Assembly: GCA_018340805.1 (NCBI GenBank)
Contig: JACMZG010001908.1
Coordinates: 16,236,061-16,300,060, forward strand
Origin: Microvelia longipes
Lineage: Eukaryota; Arthropoda; Insecta; Hemiptera; Veliidae
Reading direction: 5' to 3'
Length of the DNA: 64,000 bases
This document shows positions 1 to 11,445 of the stretch, piece after piece; the stretch's first letter is position 1, and the number at the start of each line of letters is the position of its first letter. A program made the position numbers and the translations under genes. Under the pieces are notes generated by a model. That model made no database searches. It saw only the letters and a list, made by a program, of their open reading frames with translations, and was not told where the DNA came from.

Positions 1-811
1 TCTAATTATTTTTCTGCTATTGAACATGTTGTTATCTTTAATTTTTATAATTTTTCATCATTTTAATTTATAACTACAGTCTATCGTTTAGTTTAAAAAT
101 CCCCAAGGTCATAAGTATTTTGGGGATTGACCAATCAGAGAAGCCGCTGCCAACCTCGCAATCGTTCACTTTGTTTGTGGTTCTTCTTTTGATTACATCG
201 TTTTGAAAACTACTTTCAAATTAATCTTAAAATGATATTTATATCATTTTAAATCGACTTAACAGCCGAGGGGCGCAGCGGCCAAGAGACCAATGGCCTC
301 TTGTCCGCTGACAATACATATATGTATTGAAAATACATACAATATTTTGTATACAAAATGCAAATTTGCCTCTTGTTAGCAAATTTTCATCATGAAAATA
401 ATGATGAAGATTGAGGGAGTGGAGGGATTCATTCAGTTTGGCTTCCTGATACAAAGAGTATATGTTGAAAAAAAAATTGTTGATACTTAAAATGGTTTTA
501 AAACAAGGTATTACAATTTCAGATAGATGGTAAGCTAAATAGATTGAGACATTTTTCAGCTAAATTGGATCATTCCAAGTGGCGCAACGGTCAATATATT
601 TATAATGTTATATAAATAAATAAATGGTTTATTTACACTATTAAAACAAATTTGAGCAGAATAATGTATAATAAAAAGTGTAAAATAGGATGGACTCTTA
701 AGTGATCTTAGTTGATCCGTCCATCCTTGAATATGGGAGAAATTTAATAAAAATAAAATGAAAAAATATGTTTTTTAAATAAAAAAAATGCCTATGTCTA
801 GGTCATATATA
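1..811. other. A+T-rich stretch, nothing recognised
   Basis: No coding potential, RNA gene or known repeat end could be supported. The only local structure is a small inverted motif around 108-130, where CCCCAA is followed by TTGGGG. Confidence 0.5.
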
Positions 812-905
812 CCCGTGGTTCCTAACGTGGGCGATATCGCCCCCCTGGGGGCGTAGAGACGTAGGGGGACAATCAAGGGGGCGATGGGTTACAAATAAGC
901 GATGT
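812..905. mobile_element. possible hAT-like terminal fragment
   Basis: The segment contains a GTGGTTCCTAACGTGGGC-type start followed by CGCCCCCCTGGGGGCG and further G-rich text. It resembles the ends of hAT-group DNA transposons, which often read as GTGGTTCCCAACC followed by G-rich sequence. No matching opposite end, target duplication or transposase was found, so this rests on end similarity alone. Confidence 0.3.
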
Positions 906-1247
906 TGGAGGCTATAGGAGCAAAAATATCAATGAAGTTTTTAATTTAAACGAAAATATGCAGATAACATAATTTCACAAACCCATTATTGAAATCACTA
1001 ATCTACAAAAAAGCACACTCATCATTCAGTTTTGATGCACACCCCATTGGACAAAAAGTTTTGTCAAACTCTCTATGCTTGTATCAAGAACAATATATGG
1101 CCTTCATCGTACCAATGCAGCATTAAAGGTTATTTTGGTATTCACATGCTGAAACAATATAGTTAGGAGGGACATTTCTGAAAAGTTTTTTATTTTATCT
1201 ATATTTCTTTGTACCTTAATATACGAATTTTTGAAGAAAAACAATTT

Positions 1248-1307
1248 TTTGCAAACAAAATACTTTTTCTTTGTATCTACGGTATAAATGAGGAAAAGTA
1301 CATATTA
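1248..1307 (-). repeat. H5S family, hairpin-end fragment
   Basis: This is a solo terminal piece of the H5S family in minus orientation. It has the TTTTGCAAACAAAATACTTTT segment followed by the hairpin that ends ATGAGGAAAAGTAC. Internal and 5S-like parts are missing. Confidence 0.6.
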
Positions 1308-1764
1308 GGCTGAGTCAACATGAATTATGAATCAAAGCAGCCTTCCAAAAAAATTAATACGCTACTTTTGCATAAAATTTAATAAAATAAAAAGGTAAGC
1401 AACTTCTAAAAAGCAAAATAAAATAAAATCTTCTGGCAAGTGCTGCATTCTACTGGAATTATTACGACCTTTCTTTGCCCTTTATACAGTGGCACATTCT
1501 AGAGTCCATTTACCTAACTAACTCAAACCCCTCGCTGACCAATAAGAGTTCGTTATTCTCATATGACAAAAACAAAACAAAAATCAGCTGTTTGTGAAGC
1601 ATCGTAACGCCAGTTGAGAGGAAACTTCTCCTCGTTTCGCTTCCTCTCCGTTACGTTGGTTTGACAGACACGCTCTAAACGACAATTACCCAGTCAAAGT
1701 AAGTCTCAGCTTCATCCATTTCCATAAATGTGTTTTAATATGTGTAAAATTAAAAAAAAGACGT

Positions 1765-2298
1765 ATAGGGGGTACCTCAGAATTTTTCTTCAACACATCA
1801 GATTCGCTACGCTTATCCTCCCTACTTGAGTATCACTTTTCACGGCTTGAAAAAACAAAAATCACCAAATGTACTACAGCATATCTTCGGACTCGCTTAG
1901 CTCGTCTTCTGACAGTAAAAATGTGTTTCTTTTATTTCCAGCGGTCTCCCATCCAGGCTGTTCTAGCTCGATGCTGCTTAACTTTTATAATGCAACATTG
2001 TTTTAGGTTTTATGAATTTTCGTAACTTTTGCTGAGTCACTAATGGGAGTTAAGGCAAGAAAAATATTATTTTTCGGCCGTACAATAATTAGATCTAAAG
2101 AATAATTTTTGTACCAAGTTTTAACTCTAGCATATATACGCGAGGAGGTATGATGATAACAGACACACACACATACATATACAGACTGACAACTTTGTAA
2201 AAACCACTTAGGGGGTGACATCCCGGTTTCGGATTTTTTTGCAGAAATGCTTTTCCAGTATACCTACGGTATAAATGAGGAAAGTACAAAAAATATCT
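1765..2298 (-). repeat. H5S family copy (hairpin plus 5S-like segment)
   Basis: Read on the minus strand it starts with the family hairpin near 2298 and continues through the TCCGAAACCGGGATG motif and a (TG)n-rich stretch. After an internal deletion it reaches the 5S-rRNA-like segment at 1936-1982 (AAGCAGCATCGAGCT and GGATGGGAGACCGC). The outer end at 1765-1830 has the family GCGTAGCGAATCTGATG and GAGGTACCCC motifs. It contains no open frame of note; its role, if any, is as a non-autonomous repeat. Confidence 0.75.
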
Positions 2299-2299
2299 C

Positions 2300-2860
2300 A
2301 AGGTACTTAAAAAATCTGAAATGTATTTTTTTCTGCATCCCTACAATGAGCGAACGAAAATGAAAAGTTTATTATGTTCCATTGTTCTTACTTAGAGACA
2401 GGCTCGTAGCCAGGTAGGGGCCAGGAGGGCATCACCCCCCCCCCTCCCCTGAAAAAAATGTTGCCCCCTATGACGAAGTGGTTTCCAATGGAAGTCCCTT
2501 ATAGAAATAAATGTAAATAAATATAGAAATAAATGCCTGCTTAGAAATAAAGTAATCTACAATCAATGTCTATAAACGATTTATACAATTCATAGTTTCT
2601 GTTTGGATGTTTAAATTTATATGATGGGTGTAAAACGAATACATGACTGGTCCTAAAATACTGCCTTGAGGGACTCCTGCCTTAACAGCATAGATTGAAG
2701 AGAATGACGATCCATAACTGACTTAAAAGTATCAAAGTATCTGCTAGAAAGGACTTTAGGATAAGGAACTAAGTGAATGAATGACGCCCTTGAGTTTCCA
2801 ATGTAAGCCAGTATGCCAAACTCTATCAAAAGCCATTAAGTATAGCTCAAAGAAATTTCC
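2300..2860. other. A+T-rich stretch with a poly-C tract
   Basis: No gene is seen. A segment at 2400-2470 reads GCTCGTAGCCAGGTAGGGG followed by a C-rich run, which looks like the end of an unidentified interspersed repeat but has no supporting second end. Confidence 0.4.
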
Positions 2861-2960
2861 TTTTAAGCGAATTTTCTTTTAAAAAAATCGCTAATGAGAT
2901 GGCTCCTGTGGTGGGGGGAGGGCATCCCGGTGTATGTCCAAAATCCGTTTGTTCCGTTTT
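2860..2960 (+). repeat. fragment of repeat family F
   Basis: The AGCGAATTTTCTTTTA and CGCTAATGAGATGGCTC motifs and the ending CAAAATCCGTT match the outer part of the family F copies at 34.3 and 35.7 kb. Only about 100 bp is present. Confidence 0.45.
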
Positions 2961-2962
2961 AG

Positions 2963-3191
2963 AAAATGCGCTAAAAATTAGCATAAACGGGCCATCAAAT
3001 GAAAACTAAATAATGGTATGCCGTGCAGTGTATAATCTGTAGGATTAATATGCGCAGTTATTTTGAAAAAATTAAACAACATGTTGTGACGTTACTGCTT
3101 AGGTTATTCAATATTTCGAAAAATTAGATTGATAAGCAAGAAAGTGCGCATTTCAAAGAAAATTCGCCCAACTTGCGGACCTCCGCGCCAG
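2963..3191. mobile_element. CTGGCG-TIR MITE, 5'-truncated copy
   Basis: The right end CTCCGCGCCAG and the preceding GAAAATTCGCCCAACTTGCGG match the terminal inverted repeat of the full copies at 18192-18585 and 58532-58952. The internal motif GCTAAAAATTAGCATAA is shared with the 58.5 kb copy. The left inverted repeat is missing. Confidence 0.6.
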
Positions 3192-5149
3192 AATTTTTAA
3201 AATATCTTGGATAGAAAACCAAAACTAATTTCATTCTGTTCGCCATCAATCAATTGGATCTTCTTTCTGTTGTTTGTTAACAAAAATTAAAATCTGAGAG
3301 ACATGCATATCTTAATTACCGTAATCCACTTGACGTTTCCTGTTATTTATACGTATAAATATTTTAGAAATTAACGTAGAATGGAGAAAAGTTAGTTTAT
3401 AAGTTGTAATAATTAAGTTAATACAATGATAAAGTATAACTCAAAAAAGTGCGATTACTTATGAATATCCCTTCTGTCTATTACAGTAATTGCATAAAAT
3501 CAAATATAATCGACAGTAATAAGTCCTTCTCATCTAACTTAGTCTTTAAACTTTTTTTTTATTAAGTTTACCATTAACTTATTTTATTAACTTGATTATT
3601 GTCTACAATAAATGTATTTGACATAGTGCTCATATTGGTTAAGTAGCTTTGAAGATTTGATAGGAAGAATCACCCATTGGTGATACTCCTTGGTAACCTT
3701 TAAACTGAATTATGAAAAAAATAGATACAATTATCTTCTATATTTTCCTTCCTTTTTCCTTAAGCCTTGAGAGGTTTATTTAGGCCTTGAGGAATTCATG
3801 AGGAACATTTCTTTGAATACAAGCCTAAATCTAGAAAAAATGTTCTAATGAATTTCAAACAACAATTTTGTTTCATCTTAGTTACTATTTTTAAAAATTA
3901 TTTTTTTAAATAACAACAACTATAAGAAAGTTACGTATAATGGACTTATTAGAGCAAATTTGTGAAAAAACTTTAAGAAGGTTACGTATAATGGACTTAT
4001 TAGAGCAAATTAGCGAAAACTGTTAAGTTTACGGCTTTGTAAACAAATTAGCTCAATATGTCGACGAGTTAAATGAATATCAAATCGAATATACGAGGTG
4101 TAAAAAAATTGTTTAATCAATTTATGACTTTAATAAATTGTTTTAAACCTAAGATGGATGTGATTTTGCTGTCGAAGTGTTTGCTGCGAGATAAATTACT
4201 TGGTCCTTATAATATTCCAAGATATAACATGTTTAGCACAAAATAATTTTGACCAAAATAGTGGCATTTCCGTATTTGTCAAAGAAATATTCATAAAGTT
4301 ACTGGTGAAAAAAAAACTCGACTACAACTCTAACTGTCTAATAATTAACATAGACAAAAACAAACTATTATAGATGGATATCGCTCTCCCAACGGGATTA
4401 AGACAGACTTTACCTCGAAACTAGAGCAATTACTATCTGAGCTTAAAAACAAAAAAAACTTATAATTATAAACAGTATAAATTTATTCGAGTTAGATACA
4501 GAGAGACAAAAGGGGAGGGCAACAGTCAACCTATACAGTTCATCATTAACCCATCACTGAAGAGGTTAACAGATCATCATGAAGAGAGCCTAGCTCTGGT
4601 CCGGTCCCTGATTCAAAGCTAATATGCCACTTATATTATTAGCGAATTTTCCCAAACATTATTAGCTAAAAGTGAGTTACTGAGTATGATATCGAAAATT
4701 GGAAGAAACTTTGCATCGACACTTTGGAAGCACCTTTTTGCTGAGCATCTGTAAATTAAGTCGCTACGATGACGGACCAATTAGGGGAATGCAGTCTTCT
4801 GGCAACTAAGTCTTGAGGTCAGGTCTTATTGACTTATGTATTCTCAGTATATGTATGTATATGATAGTGATTTATTTACTCTATCTGTAACTATAACCTT
4901 GACCAATGCAACGACTGCAGTCGTATGAACCTTGTACAGGAAGTCACTTCGCTCCACTGTTTCCTATGATTGTTTCTCAGAAACAATTCATAGTCTATGC
5001 TAATCTAGTGGTGTTAGTTTAAACAGCATTAAATTAAAGTGAGTGATATGTAATTCTGATTGTAAAATAAGTACGTAAAATTGAACTAATTGTACATTTA
5101 TAAGTTATTTGCAATAAGGAAAATGAAGTACATCTCCCCATATCGATAA
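3191..5149. other. A+T-rich stretch with small repeats
   Basis: No gene is recognised. At 3740-3835 there is a one-ended match (TTTCTTTGAATACAAGCC) to the MITE at 31.37 kb. At 3931-3960 and 3979-4008 a perfect 30-bp direct repeat beginning GGTTACGTATAATGGAC (first copy AGTTACG...) lies in a tandem duplication of about 48 bp. Confidence 0.45.
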
Positions 5150-5430
5150 GCGTGATAGGACAGGTGATGTTCCTGGTACATCACCTGGAACAATAAACGC
5201 AATAGAACACGTGATATTCCTGGTAAATCACGAGGAACAATAAACGCAATAGAACAGGTGATGTTCCTGGTAAATCACCAGGAACAATAAACGCAATAGA
5301 ACAGGTGATGTTCCTAGTACATCACCTGGAACAATAACGCAATAGTGATATTCTGGTAAATCACCAGGAACAATAAACGCAATAGAACAGGTGATGTTCC
5401 TGATGCATCACCAGTAACAATAAACGCAAT
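5150..5430. repeat. minisatellite with palindromic units, about 57 bp
   Basis: Five imperfect units share AACAATAAACGCAATAGAAC followed by a short inverted repeat of the form CAGGTGATGT, TCCTGG, TACATCACCTG. Each unit can therefore fold into a small hairpin. Units differ by point changes and small deletions; the fourth is shortened. Confidence 0.8.
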
Positions 5431-5433
5431 ATT

Positions 5434-6189
5434 TTTCATTTCTCTTGAGTTTCATCTGTTTTATGAAAAAGAAGGATCTATTAAATTTAAATAAAGCTAG
5501 TGTGTCCACATATGTAGTTAAAGACATTAAATTTGAAAATTAATGTTTCTTGGTAAATGTTTAACCAAATGCACAGTTTTTTATAATTTTATTTGACGCG
5601 TTTAATGTATTATTAAAAATGTTTACACCTCTCTCGTCTAGTGTAACCTTTGCGACCTTTTCTATCTCAAAGTATTGTTTACATTTCTCTTTTATGGTCT
5701 AAGTTTCTATTTAACTATTTCTTTATTGCTTTTCGCATTATAGTATAAGTTAAGTCGTGTTAATCTGACCGTATCTGAAACCTAGTTTCGTCCTTTCCTG
5801 CCTTTGTTCCGAGTTAAGGCGGGGTCATCTAAAGTCAACTTCTATTTCAATTCCTTTACTTCGGCTTTGTAAAAAAAAATTTAAAGTAATTTTTTAAACT
5901 TAGTTTTATTCTATTTGCTACCTTAAACTTTTTAAGATAAGACTAAAATATTCAGAATAAAAACAAAAAATATTACGTTTTTCCACAAACATTACACTTA
6001 GAACAATAGACAATAAAAGTAATTTGCTTAATTTACTTCGCTAATTTTATAAGTTTTGGTGCGCAATATAGTTCTTTGTTGTAATTTCAGGTTAGATACC
6101 GCTGGATGACATTTTGTATCTTCTATCAAATCATGATGTATTTAAGAAATGTATTTATACAATTTATAAAATCCTCAATACAATTTATC
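5434..6189. other. A+T-rich stretch, nothing recognised
   Basis: No frame, repeat end or RNA-like signal could be supported here. Confidence 0.4.
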
Positions 6190-6560
6190 TTTAATTTCAA
6201 ATCTTTTTAGCGAATTCCTTTTGGGGAAAAAATCCCTAATGGGATAGGCATCATGGTGGGAGTCAAACCTCGGACTATGACCAAAATCCGTTTCAAAGAA
6301 CCCTAATAACAAAACTATGTTTCGCAAACCTATTAACCCGGTTAGCTGAGCCTGCAAAATTAATAAAAAATCGATATAGTTGAACTTTTTAAGGAAAAGG
6401 TTTAAGGAACATTTTCGCGGCAAAAATTTAGAGTTTTGCCGACTTATTGAAAATTTATCTCACTTAGTTAACCGGATTAATGAAGTTACAGAAACCTGGT
6501 TTTTAATAGGGTTTGAGTCCACCCTAAGTTTTGTGCACAGTTCAATTTAAAATATTTATC
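6190..6560 (+). repeat. degenerate copy of repeat family F
   Basis: It shares TTTTAGCGAATT, the CAAAATCCGTTTC motif and, at its far end, ACCTGGTTTTTAATAGGGTTT (inverse orientation) with family F copies at 34.3 and 35.7 kb. Internally rearranged, with two inverse copies of a CCGGTTAACT-like piece (6336-6350 and 6465-6480). Confidence 0.4.
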
Positions 6561-6584
6561 CGTTTGAGACTTAGCGAGTTGTAT

Positions 6585-6651
6585 ATATATATACATACTA
6601 TATATATACATATACATACATATATATATATATATTAAATATTATATATAA

Positions 6652-6684
<33 letters not shown>

Positions 6685-6785
6685 AGTATGTATATATATA
6701 AATCGCTAGGTAATATATATATAATATATATATATAATATATATATATATAATTATATATATATATATATAATATATATATATAG
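6585..6785. repeat. (AT)n microsatellite, interrupted
   Basis: About 200 bp of TA dinucleotide repeats with short interruptions; open frames across it are meaningless. Confidence 0.95.
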
Positions 6786-6810
6786 TATGTAGTTTAAACT
6801 ACAAAATTTA

Positions 6811-6890
6811 CTGGCGCGTGGTCTCATACCGGGCGAATTTCTTTGGAATGCGTGTTTCTGTTGCTTCCTATTTCTTGCTTGAGTTTCCGG
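6811..6890. mobile_element. CTGGCG-TIR MITE, left-end fragment
   Basis: CTGGCGCGTGGTCTCATACC, GGGCGAATTTC and GCGTGTTTCTG match the left terminal inverted repeat of the 18.2 kb copy. The rest of the element is absent. Confidence 0.55.
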
Positions 6891-8095
6891 TTTATGATTT
6901 ATAATTTGAACAGGTACTCAATTATCATACTGGACTTCAGCACCGGAGGTCCGATGTTCACAGCCCGGGCTATGCTCTCAGTTTATTATGAATAGAATTT
7001 GATGTAAAAAGATTTTGCCAAACTTTAGCTTTACTTCGAGCATAGTAGATGTGACCCACCCGAGGTGGTTCCCGCGGGGCGAATACCCTGAAGTGTTGAA
7101 AGGCCTTAAAACGGGTATTTTTATTATTATTATATACTCAATTATTAAGCACTACTCGTTTTTTCTGTACTTTTCAATAAAAATGCTCATAATTGGTATT
7201 AAATAATAAAACCAATTACGGTTTAATACCAGAATTCTCTTGGTATTAAATAATTATGCCATGGTATTAAAGGAAAAAACATTATTTCGTTGTTTCCAGG
7301 GCCGCAAACAGGGAAGGTAAAATATGTTTTATAAAACTTCGATTCCATTAATTATTAATGTATTAAATATTAAAGAGTAAGAAAAAGTTAGATGAGAGAA
7401 TAAATTGAAGCATTAATAATTCATTGGAATAAACAAGGTAGAGAGATAAGAAGTTTAGTCAACAAACTATTAGAGATACAACGTGGCTTTAAACCATTGA
7501 AAATATTTGTGACTTTACAAAATAAAATACAAAAATAAGCGAACAATCTCGAGAAAGGCCCTTATACTGAGGCAAAAAATATAATTTGTTTAAAAAGAAA
7601 CTGTATATAGATCAACTTTTTGTTAAAATCAATTATAAGTGAAAATAATAAAAGTTTATTATTTTAAATTTATTAATTATAATAAATTTATTATTAAAAG
7701 ATTCTGACGATGGAGTCAAAAACAAAGACTTGGCTCTGAAGCATAAAATCGCTACTATTCTATATCAGCAATTTTAAAAAATCGGAATCTATGCTTATGT
7801 TATACGAAACGAGTGGCGATTTAAAAAAAAGTTCTCGAGTATGCAAGTATGAAGACATTGATGACGCAATTTTACAGTGGTGACAATGTTAAGGGACAAA
7901 ATATGCCTGTGACAGACCGCTAATAAAAGAAAAAGCTGCTGAATATGCAACTGCGAGGTTATTATATTCATCCATATATCCATTAAAATATCATAAAATA
8001 GTACAGAGTTATTTATTTTTTCAATTTCTATACAACGAAATTTCTATATAACGAATTTTTTCTCTTGAACCTTTAAGTTCGTTATATAGAGGTCC
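6891..8095. other. A+T-rich stretch, nothing recognised
   Basis: A 63-codon frame at 7015-7206 has no recognisable domain or codon signature, so no gene is called. Confidence 0.4.
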
Positions 8096-8097
8096 GA

Positions 8098-8099
<2 letters not shown>

Positions 8100-8182
<83 letters not shown>
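8100..8182. repeat. (AT)n microsatellite
   Basis: About 80 bp of TA repeats with one short interruption. Confidence 0.95.
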
Positions 8183-8184
<2 letters not shown>

Positions 8185-8239
8185 AAACCCCCAACCCCTA
8201 CCCCTGGGGAAAATTCGCTAAAAACATGGCGCCTATAAA

Positions 8240-8550
8240 TGGATTTGTGAGTACGCACGTATAAATGCATGGGTACGTACGTATAAATGGATGTGAGGGT
8301 ACGTACGTATAAATGGATGTGTGTACGTACTTATTAATGGATGTGCGAGTATGTACTTATAAATGGATGTGTGAGTACGTACTTATAAATGGATGTGTGA
8401 GTACGTGTTTATAAATGGATGTGTGAGTATGTACGTATAAATGGACGTGTGAGTATGTACGTATAAATGGATGTGTGGGTAAGTAAGTATAAATGGATGT
8501 GAGGGTACGTATAAATGGATGTGTGAATACGTAGTACGAACATATAAACG
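8240..8550. repeat. minisatellite, about 28 bp unit
   Basis: About eleven imperfect units of the form TACGTACGTATAAATGGATG followed by TGTGAG. The unit contains the palindrome TACGTACGTA, so adjoining units can pair or cruciform. Variants are single substitutions and small deletions. Confidence 0.85.
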
Positions 8551-8816
8551 GTTGTTTGGATTGGATTGGATGTCAGTAGAATCTTTTAAATAAATTGTAG
8601 AAAGTCACTTGTTAATTTATAGGCTAGCAGCGACCGCAGAATTAAAGATGGTAATTTTTGCGCGCGCACAACAATTTTGTGTTATCATTTTATCGATTCA
8701 ATACAGTTTTTCTTCGTGGCCACTAGAGGCCTCTACTGAGGCATTGAGAGGCAAAATATTACTATACCTAAGTCAACTCATTTTAATTTGTTATATTAAT
8801 TGTCTAAGGCAAAAAT

Positions 8817-8817
8817 T

Positions 8818-8861
<44 letters not shown>

Positions 8862-8876
8862 TTAATATATATATAT
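8817..8876. repeat. (AT)n microsatellite
   Basis: About 60 bp of TA repeats; a reading frame running into it from 8609 is not supported as a gene. Confidence 0.9.
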
Positions 8877-8879
8877 AAA

Positions 8880-9431
8880 GCTTTTAATATGAAAATTTGC
8901 TAAATTTGGACGCCATATGACGTCTCATGTATCAGGCGTGTAAATTCAACATGCAAAAGCATGCATTTTGGCTGTTTAGATGTACATTGATTAATATATT
9001 AGAATTGTTTTACTATTTATCAAATCTATAATAATTTACCTTTAAACCGAATTTTAAATTTTATTTATGTTCATTAATTTTTAATGAATTATTCAAAACT
9101 AAATTTTCTTGTTTTTATTCGAACGCGCTCATCTGTTCAAGATAAAGAAAATCATAATACTCGTAATGTAAAAAATAAATATATCAGAAAGTGATTTGTT
9201 ATAATAACACGCAAACATTTTCAATATTTCATTTTGTCAGTCAGTTTGTCAGTAAAAGCTGCACGCTGACACTTAATTAATAATTTTTATATTTCTTATG
9301 CATTCTTGATCTTTCTTAACAAAATTGGAATCTATTTTTATCTTATTTATGTCTGTTAGTATGATTTTGTTTACCTTGGTATAAAAAATTTTAAAAAAAT
9401 AAAATGCATTTGGCTTCATTCCTATGTTTAC
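8880..9431. other. A+T-rich stretch, nothing recognised
   Basis: No gene or repeat end is supported. Confidence 0.4.
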
Positions 9432-9437
9432 TTATAG

Positions 9438-9605
9438 TACGACACACAGCTAAAATCAATTGATAGCGCGGGAAAATAGTGTTGATGAACCAATGAAGTT
9501 GGCTTGATTTGATATCGAGGGCGTGGTTTAACATCCAGGACTAACCTCATTGGCTCCCTCGCATTATTTTCCCACGCTGTCAATTGATTTTAACCGTGTG
9601 TCGTA
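9438..9605. mobile_element. 168-bp MITE with TACGACACAC termini
   Basis: The ends are inverted repeats of about 45 bp: TACGACACACAGCTAAAATC on the left and its near-complement ending GTGTGTCGTA on the right. Both sides are flanked by TTATAG (9432-9437 and 9606-9611), a plausible 6-bp target duplication. It has no coding capacity, so it would depend on a transposase elsewhere. The superfamily is not assigned. Confidence 0.75.
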
Positions 9606-9894
9606 TTATAGTTAAAAGCAAGCTGATAAATTTTATAAAGTGATTCAATTGGAAGGTTGTTATGAATGAAATTAATTTTTTTTAGCACGTCAGGTTATAG
9701 ATTGAAATTGACGTGATTGCCGGAATAAATAGCAAATTTTCAATGTTGATCGCTTATACCGATTCCTGCAATGACTCACTCATCATTTATAAAAAAAAGG
9801 TCAGGTTATAACCTCCTAATGCTTTTGGTTTGTTTACATCCAATTAAACCACTTTGTAAATTTCTAACATCTTGCGTTAAAAAGTATATAGCCT

Positions 9895-10318
9895 AGGCAC
9901 ATAACATAGGTATATAGGTATATATGTTTTTAAAAACATATTGTGTTTGTAAAAAAAATCCAAAATCCGGAAAGTCACAGGAATTATCCGTTATAGGTAT
10001 TTTAAAGCCTCCTGAATGCTTTTTACAAAGATGAAACGCGGAAACATGTTACACTTGGATTTAAATTTGGCACGCATGTATATGACTAACATTAACAAAT
10101 TTCATCTCGTTATCAGTATCAGTTTATTTTTTATCTAATGACTTGTGTACATTTTTTGAAAAAATTGTCAAAATCGGAAAATAATTAAAATAAGTTGAAA
10201 TTCGGTACAAGTATTTACCTTTACGTAATAAATAATTACACCAAGTTTCGTTTCAATACGATAAGTATATCCATAATTTTTGTTGGATCATATAAGTTAA
10301 GCAGCATTGCATTTAAGT
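9895..10318 (+). repeat. H5S family copy, diverged
   Basis: It carries TTGTGTTTGTAAAAAAAATCC, AGGAATTATCCG, TTTGGCACGCATGTA, ATGACTTGTGTAC and ACCTTTACGTAATAAATAA in family order. It ends within the 5S-like segment (GTTAAGCAGCATTGC), so the downstream third is lost. The terminal hairpin is degenerate. Confidence 0.7.
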
Positions 10319-10438
10319 TAAAGGTGTATTGGATACTGTAACTTAATTTTAATTTATTAAAAACTTTTTCAATAATTTAATATAATAAGTAAGATGTTTG
10401 CGTCAGGGTCTAAACAATGAAAAGAACTAATTAAAATT

Positions 10439-10570
10439 CATGTGATGTGTCCATTATGTCAAAACACTGAAACTACATTAGAACACCTAATATCGCTTTT
10501 CCTTTGTCCCCATGCTTTTAGTGTCGATTTCAACACTTTAAAGACTCTTATTTTTTTGCGTAATTGCTAA
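10439..10570 (+). pseudogene. LINE ORF2 C-terminal remnant (cysteine/histidine motif)
   Basis: One frame of 43 codons ending in TAA encodes a CPLCQ, then LEHL, then CPHAF arrangement, that is C-X2-C-X8-H with a following C. This resembles the cysteine/histidine motif found after the reverse transcriptase in ORF2 of several non-LTR clades such as R1, I and Jockey. No start codon, endonuclease or polymerase domain is present nearby, so only the tail of a dead element remains. It lies between two H5S copies. Assignment rests on the motif spacing and the CPLC..E..LEHL pattern; clade is not assigned. Confidence 0.55.
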
Positions 10571-10746
10571 TGAAGAATTTTAAGTTTATTTAACACTTGA
10601 AGTTAATCTATAAGCAAGACATTGCTAATTACTATTTTCTTTGCGATAAATTGGCTTTTAGATTAATTAGTGTCTTTAGATTCTGTTGTTATTATTATTT
10701 CTTATTCTGTTGTTATTTTTATTTCTACCTCTGTTTTTGTTATAGA

Positions 10747-11445
10747 TTATTTTTACTTTTCCTCATTTATACCGTACGTATATGGGAAAAGTATTGTTTG
10801 CAAAAAAATCCGAAACCGGGATGTCACCAGAATTATCCGTTTCAGGTGTTTTTAAGGTCTCCTGAGTGGTTTTTACAAAGTTGTCTGTCTATATTTGTGT
10901 GTGATGTGTGTGTGTCTATTTATGCTAGAGAGTTGAAACTTAATACAAAAAACTGTCAACCACTGTATTTGTGCTATTCGGAAAAAAATATGACGTCTTT
11001 AAACCCGGAATAATGAAATCATAAATCGAAAAATTATAAATCGCGGAACAATTATGCGATTTATTGAGATTTAACACGCATGTAGCGATCTATATGACTA
11101 ACATATGTGTCAAGTCCATCTTATTATCAGCATTAGTTTAATTTTTATCAAATGGCTTGTCTTCGTTTTTTAAAAAAAATATAAAACATCGGAAAACTCT
11201 CCAATTGAGTTGAACTTTAGTACAAGTCTATACCTTTACGTAATAAATAAGTACACTGATTCGTTTCAATATGACAAGTATATCTTTGATTTGTGTTGAA
11301 TAAAAAAAAGTTAAGCAGCATTGAGCGTGGTCAGTGCCTGGATGGGTGACCGCTGAGAATAAAACAGGCATTTACTATCTGAGACCGAGCGAAGCGAGTT
11401 CGAACACATGCTGTAGTAACAATTTGGGAAATTGTATATCGTGAC
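10747..11445 (+). repeat. H5S family copy, long
   Basis: Family reference copy in plus orientation. The hairpin is at 10750-10790 (CTTTTCCTCATTTATACC, then GTATATGGGAAAAG). It is followed by AAATCCGAAACCGGGATG, GTGTGTGTGTCTA, GACTAACATATGTG and ACCTTTACGTAATAAATAAG. The 5S-like segment is at 11310-11360 (GTTAAGCAGC, GGATGGGTGACCGC). After it comes GAGCGAAGCGAGTTCGAA, close to the core of satellite A at 42.5 kb. A 138-codon frame across its start is not a gene. Confidence 0.8.

Noticed and set aside
10597..11013. 138-codon plus-strand frame
   Set aside because: It spans the junction of unrelated DNA with an H5S copy and has low-complexity Phe/Tyr/Cys composition; no domain.
11310..11360. 5S rRNA gene
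   Set aside because: Only about 80 nt resembles 5S, the 5' part and terminal stem are missing, and the same segment recurs in a dispersed repeat family.
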